This document shows, piece by piece, positions 33,701 to 42,532 of a stretch of DNA of 64,000 nucleotides. Location of the stretch: the NCBI GenBank assembly GCA_036245805.1, contig BTRK01000003.1:28034685-28098684 (forward strand). The letters run 5' to 3'. The DNA comes from Pristionchus mayeri. Lineage: Eukaryota; Nematoda; Chromadorea; Rhabditida; Neodiplogasteridae. Within the stretch, counting starts at the first letter, position 1; each line of letters starts with the position of its first letter. Both the position numbers and the translations under genes were made by a program. Under the pieces are notes generated by a model that saw only the letters and a list, made by a program, of their open reading frames with translations, was not told where the DNA came from and did no database searches.

Positions 33701-35638
33701 CCTACGTTTGTGTGCATAACACCGGAACCGATTGAGGGATTAATTTGAAATTTGTACTGAGGCAAAGTGAGATCAGCATGAACCCGACCAAGCCAAATTT
33801 GAATATTTAAATTTGTGTTAAACACACGAAAATTCGGTTCTCGAATACAAGGCAAAAGCTAAAAACGTGAATTACATAGAGATATGCGCCGTGTTCTGAG
33901 GATCATTTTTCGCATGCAGAGTTGGGGGCTTGAAGTTGTCGGTTTTTTTGCTTCGTGTCATTTTCTGATTCATTCGCATCACTCTTGACCGCGCAGGGTG
34001 CGCAGAGAGCAGGGGTTTGGGAAAACTGCAAAAGCGAGAAAAACGAGAGGGATTGAAACTCCTTCTCATTCGTCACTCTCTGCTCACCCTGCGCAGTCAA
34101 GAGTGAATGAATCAGAAAATGACATGTAACAAAAAACCGACAACTTCAAACCCCAACTCTTCATACGAAAAGTGATCCTCAGAACACGGGGCATGTCTAT
34201 GTATCTCTATGTAATTCACGTTTTTAGCTTTTGCCTTGTATTCGAGAACCGAATTTTCGTATGTTTAACACAAATTTAAATATTCAAATTTGGCTTGGTC
34301 GGGTTCATGCTGATCTCACTTTGCCTCAGTACAAATTTCAAATTAATCCCTCAATCGGTTCCGGTGTTATGCACACAAACGTAGGTGCTGCCTACATGCA
34401 GCCTGACCCAGCCACTCGATTTGACGCAAAATAATTTTGACCATGATGATCAGCACCCTTGAAAACCCCATTTCTCAAATTTTCGAAAAATCGCTGTGTC
34501 AGACCTTGTTCTTAGGCGAACGGTTTCATATGTATGTGCATAATTAACATAGGGAAAGGTACTTTTGAATTGCATTTGATTCTATGCCATAGTCAGTTTG
34601 AAGTGCAACTTACTTTAAGGACGGCCATCTGATCGTAATGCATCACATAAGGCGTCGATCGCATCATTTTCCATGATTGGAGCACATGGTGAGCGCCACC
34701 GATTGCACGATGGGAAACATTAGTCAGCTGTTCCATCTGCAGTCTCATCGAATCCAGATGCATTCCACTCATTTCGCCTCCCTGAAGAAACAATCTGGAT
34801 TCGAAAGTGTTCTAATAGTACTCCAACATACGACGTATCGATGTCCATGAATGCCCGTGTCGTCTGAAAACAAATCTTTTATTAACATGGCTCAATCATA
34901 TCATTTCATCTGTACAAATAGCACTGGGCCAAACCTAAATATTGTGACAGTGGGGTCTTGTGGTCATTATCGATAGAAGAAATATTACCTAATACTCACC
35001 AAATGATTCGTTGAAAAGACCATGGAGTTCAGCCAGCGCTTGAATCTCGTCCTTAGTTGCCTGAAGTTCAAGTTATGCTTAAGTCACCGACTTTCAGAAG
35101 GTATCACTCACGAACATATCTTTTGAGAGATGCATGACTTCTTTCTAAGGTTAATTGATATATTAATACGAACATTTCCTGTCTTGTTGTACGACGTCAG
35201 AAGGAGTCCCACAGGACGGCCGAGCTTAAAGAATTCCATGCTCTCGTCTCCGATTCTCTCGAGGCTCTCCACCACATCCTTCGTTTCGTTCATTTCGCGA
35301 AACTTCGCAACGAAGGCTCGGGCTTCAGATGTGACTAAAAAGTGCTTTAGAAGTTTTCGGTTATTGGCATGCAGTTCCGAGTATACAAGGATAGCTGGAT
35401 AAGGTTTTACGTAAGGACTGTTCATACTTAGTGGGTTCCCCAGAGTTAATCGTTTCAATATGGATGTTATTTGGGGGATAATGGAGTGCGCACATCAATC
35501 AGGTGAAATATATTGCATAGTTCCTTTTCTAGTATTTCCAAGAGCATACTGTATTCATATTCTTCGTGATAACTCACTGTTGCTCTCAGCACAACTCCAT
35601 CCCAGCAACGTCGTGACCACCAGTGGAAGCAACGACAT
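27722..35638 (-). CDS. Secreted protein of unrecognised nematode family, copy C
   Basis: Start 35,638 with signal peptide MSLLPLVVTTLLGW (exon 1 35,578-35,638). Exon 2 is near 35,175-35,335 (FVAKFREMNETKDVVESLE, FFKLGRPVGLLLTSYN), exon 3 near 35,002-35,061 (ATKDEIQALAELHGLF) and exon 4 near 34,615-34,786. Exon 5 is near 29,690-29,790 (MPTKEGITALSQLQESFRRL), then exons near 29,543, 29,420, 28,945-29,048, 28,805-28,895, 28,630-28,755, 28,295-28,423 and 28,044-28,250, with the last ending at stop 27,722 (LYTWKAFFFI). The domain order is the same as copy A. The intron between exons 4 and 5 holds 4.7 kb of transposons (29,820-34,515). Copies A and C differ most in exons 4, 7 and 8 and are near-identical in the last exons. 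I saw no lesion. Edges are approximate. Confidence 0.68.
29820..31361. mobile_element. Foldback element with tRNA-like core
   Basis: The ends CACGCGTGTCGCGTAAGA (left) and its inverse (right) are followed inward by arms of about 430 bp that mirror each other (for example GGCATGATGCTCGGCCTACA near 30,005 and its inverse near 31,155). The arms are separated by about 670 bp of unpaired spacer (30,262-30,932). The right end abuts the mariner element MLE-3 with no intervening bases. Confidence 0.75.
30770..30845 (-). tRNA. tRNA-like sequence in the foldback spacer (degenerate)
   Basis: On the minus strand a box-A-like TAGATAGCTGATAGG is followed about 45 nt later by a box-B-like GGTTCGAATTT. No convincing acceptor or anticodon stem, so it is more likely a SINE head or RNA polymerase III promoter remnant than a tRNA gene. 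Confidence 0.3.
31838..33079 (-). mobile_element. Complete mariner transposon (copy 1), 1,242 bp
   Basis: The inverted ends TTGGGGTGTCCGGAAAGTTC are flanked by TA on both sides (31,836-31,837 and 33,080-33,081). Contains one uninterrupted transposase gene. Inserted in MLE-3, which itself lies in the intron of copy C. Confidence 0.93.
31902..32930 (-). CDS. Mariner transposase, intact, DD34D
   Basis: 342 residues, the usual mariner length (about 345). The N-terminal helix-turn-helix pair ([20 protein letters not shown], then [18 protein letters not shown]) binds the element ends. The linker includes [12 protein letters not shown]. Catalytic aspartates lie in [19 protein letters not shown] and [11 protein letters not shown]. 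Exactly 34 residues separate the second and third, the mariner DD34D signature. The first Met is preceded closely by the 5' TIR region. A second in-frame Met four residues later (MDSHLYLR) is an equally good start. The reading frame has no lesion, so the enzyme could be active. Confidence 0.95.
   Translation of the reverse strand: MILVMDSHLYLRAVLLHYYRLGRSVKEAHSALAQSEGADAPSIPFCYKWFSRFKKGEFGLDDQPRSGRPPSLDQPLVLRTLKRKPMASVRELKKDTGTPRSTVSDILHRSGKKPKLPQVIPRDLSPEQLKNRVQVCRELLHRRSNLRWVNSIIATDEKWITYDNPVRRLQWVDADEKPTPVPKKEEHGKKELLCFFFSVLGPIYWEILAPGTSIIADLFSEQLEDVAIRVPPRLLNQGKILLLMDNARPHRAKMTQKKMDELKIERIPHPPYSPDLSPCDYHCFRSLSDFCKGKKFKNRDEVVRAFVNWAVSKKPAFWKRGIETLPNRWREVVRKKGAYIGH
33597..34515. mobile_element. 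Foldback MITE next to MLE-3
   Basis: The left arm from about 33,597 (AATGGGGTTTTCAAGGGTGC) mirrors the right arm ending near 34,515. The centre near 34,050 has CTTGACCGCGCAGGGTGCGC mirrored as GCGCAGTCAAGAG. The two arms each contain the same 67-codon frame read towards the centre or the outside, which is a consequence of the inversion rather than a gene. Ends are not sharply defined. Confidence 0.7.
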
Positions 35639-36675
35639 CTCCTGCAAGTACGAGTCTGAAGTTGGAAAGGAACGATATTGCAAAGGCAGTGGCGGTTGTC
35701 AATATGAATGAGGAGATAGGTTAGAACTATAGTATAGATAAGAACTAGCATATTTAAATATGATATTAAGTGGATATTAATGTGAGAAAAAAATAAAAAT
35801 ACAACCACGCAGAAGAGAGTAAGGAGGATTCGACCTCTCTCTGCAAGTATTCAGGTGAGGACTGACTCGTCTGACGCCGATCACTCTTTCTCGGCGTCCA
35901 CTTTCGATGAGTTAGTGACTATGAAGAAATTATGCCAGAGGAAATGCCTCATCAAGTGAAGAGAATTGTGATTCTCTTTTGTGACAATACATAGATGATT
36001 TTCGAAGATATTCAAGAGTGATAGGAAAGAATTCGGACCAGCGGGCCTTGTTCATAAATCGACCATCCAACCCATCGATCGATTGACTATCGCGTAGGTT
36101 ATTAATTACAGTATGCTTCCACTCATCATTGTTCAGAAGTTCCCCTCCCCTCGATTACTAGTAATGATTGGATTAACCTCTGATAATCCCCTCTTCCGAA
36201 TATCTCGACTGGAAGCGAGACTTCAGAGATTTAATGTATTTTCTGCTTCTCCGTTAGAAAATGTACAATGAAAAGTTTTTTAATACCCCTTTTTTACTAG
36301 TGTAGCCTGATAAAACATCTCCTTTTTCTTGAATATCCTGTGCTACATGTTTCCTCTCTCTAGCAAACTGTGTGCCCCTCAACCTTTCTTCTCACATAAT
36401 CTCCCTTCCTGGAAGAAATGTTTGCGCCATCGAACCACCGTACTAACTAGCGCGGTAACGCGTTGCGGCTCTTTTGGCTTATTGCCAACATTTGCACTGA
36501 ATCTGTCTATTTTAAAAATAAAGTGTATCATCCTTATTATGTCGTTTCAAGTGTTCCTAAAGGTGCACAAGATCAGTTGTTCGCAATTCTTGCAAAGCCG
36601 TACCATGGTTCTTTTACATCTTATGTACAATCCACAATTTCCCACTGCCTTTCTTGATATTCCATAGACTTAGCA

Positions 36676-39600
36676 ATGAATATGTCGTCTCCCGATTCTT
36701 CGATTCGGAGAATCTCCCCGAATCGTTCATTTATCGATCTCATTCCATCTCTTCTTTTCAGGGCAGCCATGAAAGAAGAAGAGGACATCACTTTTGGACA
36801 TCGCTTTTTCCGCCCTCCCCCACCCAGCTATAGGCCGGAATTGGTGTTGCATCCAACAACAAGCAGATTTCTATCAGCCAATGACAGAGCGTAAGTTGTG
36901 AAAAAGAAAACCGTCTTATGAATCCTCTTATCAAGGTGTTATCTTTGAGTCAGAGAGTGCATGTCGAGCTGTTCGTGGTATTACAGGATTATCTCTAACG
37001 GAAGAATGAAGGAAGAAGGGAGCAAGAAGAGACCAATGATATCTGGAAGGTGTCGATGGAGAGGATGCTTGTGCACTTTCGCCTCTGAGACCGTACGATT
37101 CTGAATTCACACTTTCTCAGTAGGCTTTCAATGAAACTAATGAACAGTTGACAGTTTATTCTGTAATGTACAATGGAAAAAATGTGTGCTAAATGAAGAA
37201 ATTTAGCAGCAATTTCCTTGAATAGGGTTCCTTCATTCCCATTGATACTCTACATCGTAGTAGTCGATCGATTGCAGGGTATCGGGGCGCACGTGTACCG
37301 GGAACACATCGCTCCCCTGAAAGAGTTCCGCTGCGAGTGGGTGATGTGCACACGGGAGCAGCCATTCACGTACCGTATCTTCTTTATTGAAATTTTTTCG
37401 TTCATCAATATTGGGCTATATAAGTAGAGACCGCAAGCTCCGCCCACTTTGAGGGAGAAAGAGTGCCCCAAAATCTGGCACTCCAAACGACTAAGCGAAT
37501 TGGTAACCAAATTCTTATTGCAAGCTCTTATTCTGTAGGTCTCATCAGTCTTTACAATCTGCGAAATGTCGATCATGATCTGTTTTGTTTTAATATACAA
37601 AAAATCGATTGGAAGGTCATGCATTTTACAATTTTTGTACTTCCGATGAATATTCGTCTTTCGGACAAGTCCGACATAGTTTCCCAGATTTTTATTATCA
37701 CGTCTGTGCAAATAAAATATAAAATAGTCTTAATTTCGAATAGTCGATTGCAAAAAACGATTGGAGAGTACGCGTATTTATTAGAATACGACTTCCGCTG
37801 TTTATCTCTACTATCTGCAAAAGCCTTGCAAGAGACGGGGAACGAACACACGGTTCCCTGACACAAGGCCAACGAGCTTCACCACCACACCAAGCGAACA
37901 GATGCTAGAGCCGTTCCTCTGACGGTAGTTGATTACTAGGCATCGGAATAGGCTCCGCCCACAAGCGTTGTGTACGGGCACCCGTTGAACTACTCGAGAA
38001 CACTTTTCGAACCATAGTTCGAGTTAGAGTTGAGATATCGACAAACGGTCAAAAGTATCATCTTATTATTGGGGTGTCCGGAAAGTTCGTATAATGCTTC
38101 TGAAAAAAGTCAGTTCGCGATCAAATGCAGTGATTGCGCAATCTGTTTGTCAACAATGTATTGCATCATTCTGACGTTGAGTAGTGAGAGGACTTAATCA
38201 GTCTCCTAGTTGCTACTTTGATTCTTGTGATGGACTCCCATCTCTACCTCCGAGCAGTTTTAGTTCATTACTACCGTCTTGGCCGATCCGTGAAGGAGGC
38301 CCACTCTGCCCTGGCCCAGTCGGAAGGAGCTGACGCCCCCTCCATACCCTTCTGCTATAAGTGGTTCTCCCGCTTCAAGAAAGGGGAGTTTGGTCTCGAT
38401 GATCAACCCCGCTCTGGACGCCCTCCCTCCGCAAACTGAAGCGCAAGCCCATGGCCAGTGTGCGTGAGTTGAAGAAGGATACTGGTACTCCCAGATCAAC
38501 GGTGTCCGATATCCTCCATCGATCTGGGAAGAAGCCGAAACTCCCACAAGTGATTCCCCATGACCTCTCCCCCGAACAGCTGAAAATCGTGTTCAAGTCT
38601 GTCGGGAATTACTCCATCGTAGATCCAATCTTCGATGGGTCAATTCCATCATCGCTACAGATGAGAAGTGGATCACGTACGATAACCCTGTGAGGAGACT
38701 GCAATGGGTGGATGCAGATGAGAAGCCCACGCCCGTCCCGAAGAAGAAAGAGCACGGAAAGAAGGAACTCCTCTGCTTCTTCTTCTCAGTGCTCGGTCCC
38801 ATCTACTGGGAGATCCTCGCCCCTGGCACCAGCATCAATGCCGACCTCTTCTCTGAACAACTGGAAGATGTCGCGATCAGAGTCCCTCCCAGACTCCTGA
38901 ACCAGGGCAAAATTCTTCTTCTGATGGACAATGCTCGCCCACATCGAGCGAAGATGACCCAGAAGAAAATGGACGAGCTGAAGATCGAGAGGATTCCCCA
39001 TCCACCGTATTTCCCGGATCTCTCCCCATGCGACTACCACTGCATCCACTCTCTCTCTGACTTCTGCAAAGGAAAGAAGTTCAAGAATCGAGATGAAGTT
39101 GTGAGGGCTTTCGTGAACTGGGCGGTCTCGAAGAAACCCGCATTCTGGAAGAGAGGAATCGAGACCCTGCCCAATCGCTGGAGGGAGGTAGTGAGAAAGA
39201 AGGGGGCATACATTGGTCACTGAGAATTGTAAAGCATTGAATAAAAAATAAAAACAAAAAATTATACGAACTTTCCGGACACCCCAATAGGTTCCTCATG
39301 GACATTTTGCGCAATACTTCCCGTTAACTGCGACAGTTCGGCAATCTACGTTGTGGTCCCTGTATATAAGCTACAGCAATCTCTAGCTACTGTATTCAAA
39401 ACAATGTTAGCACGGTCTACGTTCATTAAGCAATCAAAATCTGTTGATGCAGGACGCAGCAAGAGCTCATCGAGCACATCCTGGTACACATCGGAATGAA
39501 GACCCATCGGTGCACGGTGAGAGACAATAGGGATATGATTGATGGATTTCTGGAGACGCTGAATAGTTATTGTGCCCGTAGCTAAGAGCAAGACAAAGTG

Positions 39601-42187
39601 GCATAGAAATCCTGGTGATGTTCACAGTTTCATCTCAGTTCGTCGGTTGCAACGAGTCGTTCTACCACGCGGCAACACTGAATACTCACATGCGGACTCA
39701 CACGGGCGAGTTGCCCTTCGAGTGTAAGCATCCCAACTGTGGAAGGGCGTTCATCACTGCCAGCGAGAGGATCAAACACATGAGCAGCGTCCATTCTGAT
39801 GGGGTGAGTGGCTGAGTTTGGAATGAGCAGAGTGTGATGTAGCAATAGACAGAGAGGACCATTTTTTATATTATGTGAACGACATAATCATTAGAATCGG
39901 TAATGTAGGGGGAAGTTGCTTTCGTAGGATATCCAATCCTATCGAAACGCGTGGTTTTCCAATATAATAAGGTGATATCTCAGAAACGGTACCGTTGCCA
40001 CGTTGATGAATGCCGTAATGAGTTCCCTGATCCATCGTCTCTTCGATCTCACATCAAGGAGATTCACGGAGAAGCAGAATGGGAACGGAAGAAGATATTG
40101 ATTCAGAAGGTCAGACATACCTTGTTAAGATGATTTCCGGAACGAAAAGATACTATATTTAATTCAATAATGTTGTTGAAAAAACATAGTCACTAGTTGA
40201 TCACTGATCCACGTTTAGCTCTTCTCAATTTCAGCTATACAATCAGCGGATGAATGAAAAGAGAAAAGAATTGTCTGAAAAGGCGGAAATTATTGTCGAA
40301 AGAAGAGTGAAAGAAGAGGAGCTTGGGAATGATCGAGTGATGATCAAGGAAGAAGATCCCGAGGGTACGCAGGAAGAATTACGCGCGCTGAGGTATAAGG
40401 AAATCGAAGAAGAGGTACGAAAAGTTTCTTCATCATAAGCCGACACTAAAATTCTCGGAGGATAGAATTGCAATCGGAATGGTTGAATGGCATCTACCAC
40501 CGGTGATTTGCAGTTTCGGAGGAGAATCAGAATCGGACGATCGAGAGGAAGACCTCGGAAAGGAGGCAACCATCCCGCAGTCCATGGAAATTCAACGTTA
40601 GTATCCTAGAATTTATTGCAATTGCGACCCTACAACTAATTTCATCATCCCACAAAGATTGGTATGGAGGCATAATGCGTGATAAATTATTCGCTATGAT
40701 GTGTTACAAACCATTGCGTTACATAACTGTATTTGAAAAGTTGTGTTGTTGCAGGTCTCCAGCGAACGATGAATCGGAGGACGAAGATGAAGATGGAAGC
40801 GAGAAGAACTGGGAGTGTTGTTGGCGAGAGTGCAAGATGTCATTCACTTCTGACTTCGTACGTTTCCTTCTCTCCTCTACAGTACTCTCCGATCGATTGC
40901 AGAAACTGATGGAGCACGCTTACAGCGATCACATCACTCCATTGGAAGTCGATTACCCGTGCGAGTGGGAAGGATGCACTAGGAAAGAGCCATACAAGTA
41001 CTTTCGTCAATTGAGAACTGAGTTTTCACAGCACTTTGTAGGTTTCAATACATGCTCACGAATCATGTACGAACGCACATTGGAATGAGGACGCATACAT
41101 GCCCTGTGAGATAATCTTCGTATATTACTTGATTAATTCATTCAGAGTTAGTGAACAAGTGGTTCGTAAAGATGCCATTCAGCCTGTTTACTAAAAATTT
41201 CTCCGCCTGAACTCAACTCTTTCAGTTCGATGGCTGTGCGAAGGCGTACTTCCGAAGGGAGAATCTCACAACTCACGAGCGGACTCACACGGGCGAATTG
41301 CCCTACGAGTGCAAACATCCCAACTGTGGAAAGGCCTTCGTCAATGCCAGTGATCGAGCCAAGCACACGAATAGAGTACACTCTGGCAATGTTAGTAAGA
41401 TTAAAGCGAGAAAATAGGAAAATAAGAAATGTGGAGCTATTAGCACTAGGGAACTATATTATCAGCGGCTGCTGTAAATTTTTTTATGGTAGCAGTGAAT
41501 TCACAGTAGCAGTATAGTATAGTATGTGGACAGTATTATTTTCAGAAACCGTACAACTGCAACGTGATAAACTGCCGTAAGAAGTACACTGACCCCTCTT
41601 CTCTCCGCAAGCACATCAAGAACATCCACGGAGAAGAAGTATGGGAACTGACCAAGAGGAACAAACATCAGGTTGGGAAGAACTACCTTCCATTTAATGG
41701 GTTTATATGTAAAAGGAATGTATTGTTTAGAAAAGAAGCGGATACTGCATCTTATAACTGTTCTCCAACCTTCATTTTCAGAAGTACACCATTGTCAATG
41801 GAAAGAGGAAACAGCTTTTACGGCCCCTGATAGCGATCAAAGATGAGTCTTTCGCCATGGACGAATCGGATCTACCGAGGGAAGAAAGCATGGAATCCGA
41901 GGAGAGTCTTCCATTGTTCGAGGATGGAGGAGACTCAAGCGATATAAAGAAAGAGGAAGAAATGGAATTTGAGGTCAGAATATATTGCGTATTTCCAATA
42001 AAGGCTACCTGTCCAGTTTAGACAGTATTCCCGCATATTCAAAATTCAATTATATTTACAGGAATTCGCCCATTGCTCTAAGTGGATTCAAGAGAACGAG
42101 AAGAGTGAGGTAAAGAAGGAAGTGAAGGAGGAACCGATCGATGATCCTCCCAGGGAGATCAAACAGGAGGAAATTGATGATTATTAG
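36676..42187 (+). CDS. TRA-1/GLI-family zinc-finger protein with two five-finger arrays
   Basis: Fifteen exons, phases all matching: 36676-36890, 36987-37092, 37278-37369, 39453-39516, 39639-39803, 39984-40109, 40235-40414, 40514-40596, 40755-40857, 40903-40997, 41042-41105, 41226-41390, 41546-41671, 41782-41973, 42062-42187. Array 1 (exons 2-6) and array 2 (exons 9-13) each encode five C2H2 fingers with GLI/TRA-1 hallmarks: CRWRGC or CCWREC, CEWxxC, [18 protein letters not shown], RAKHx[21 protein letters not shown]. Exons 7-8 form a charged linker with an AT-hook-like [11 protein letters not shown]. The tail is acidic with sumoylation-type sites (VKEEP, IKQEE). GLI/TRA-1 proteins bind DNA in the nucleus, and TRA-1 directs nematode sex determination. 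The start could instead be ATG 36,769, just after a TTTTCAG that may be a trans-splice acceptor. A mariner copy lies in intron 3. Confidence 0.85.
37425..37930 (-). repeat. SINE-like repeat with tRNA-like head (37,833-37,896)
   Basis: On the minus strand box-A-like TTGGTGTGGTGGTGAAGC is followed by box-B-like GTTCGTTCCCC 43 nt later. The far end (near 37,430) shares TAGAGACC-CAAGC-CCGCCCACTTT with the block near 23,187 that precedes the tRNA-like sequence at 23,546. The two loci therefore look like members of one tRNA-derived family about 450-500 bp long, inside intron 3 of the zinc-finger gene. Confidence 0.4.
38069..39287 (+). mobile_element. Mariner transposon (copy 2), defective, 1,219 bp
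   Basis: Same TTGGGGTGTCCGGAAAGTTC ends and TA flanks (38,067-38,068 and 39,288-39,289) as copy 1, in the opposite orientation. It is 23 bp shorter, explained by a 22-nt and a 1-nt deletion in the transposase. Lies in intron 3 of the zinc-finger gene, in the same orientation as that gene. Confidence 0.93.
38218..39223 (+). pseudogene. Mariner transposase pseudogene
   Basis: Nearly identical to the transposase of copy 1. A 22-nt deletion after GRPPS (near 38,428) and a missing A near 38,586 shift the frame. A Ser-to-Phe change lies in the third catalytic block ([11 protein letters not shown]). The 3' frame from 38,690 to 39,223 is otherwise open and keeps the two downstream catalytic aspartates, but no full-length enzyme can be made. 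Confidence 0.93.
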
Positions 42188-42532
42188 GAAGTTGTTATAA
42201 CTTTTAGTTGAATGCAAAAACAGCTTTACCTCAAATCTTGCCATATAAACCACGGTTATTGTTTAGAAACAATTTAGTTAATGCTTTGGTCATGCGTTTG
42301 TTCTTCATATCAAAGTTGTTTAGCAAAAATTGAAGTAGAAAATAAAATATTGATTTATAAACAATTCTTTATATCGTGGCAAGATCAGGACAATTTACAA
42401 TCCGTAGTTTACAAAATATTCAAATTTTTGAGATCGGCACATATGCATTTTTACAAATATATGAGATCAACCAGAATCGATAGCTGTTAACGTTGATACA
42501 TGGGTAAATATTTTGTACTGTACAGTCACTTT
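42188..42532. other. Convergent 3' ends, no feature recognised
   Basis: About 345 AT-rich bases between the stop of the zinc-finger gene (+) and the stop of the membrane protein gene (-). Presumably holds both 3' UTRs. Confidence 0.5.
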
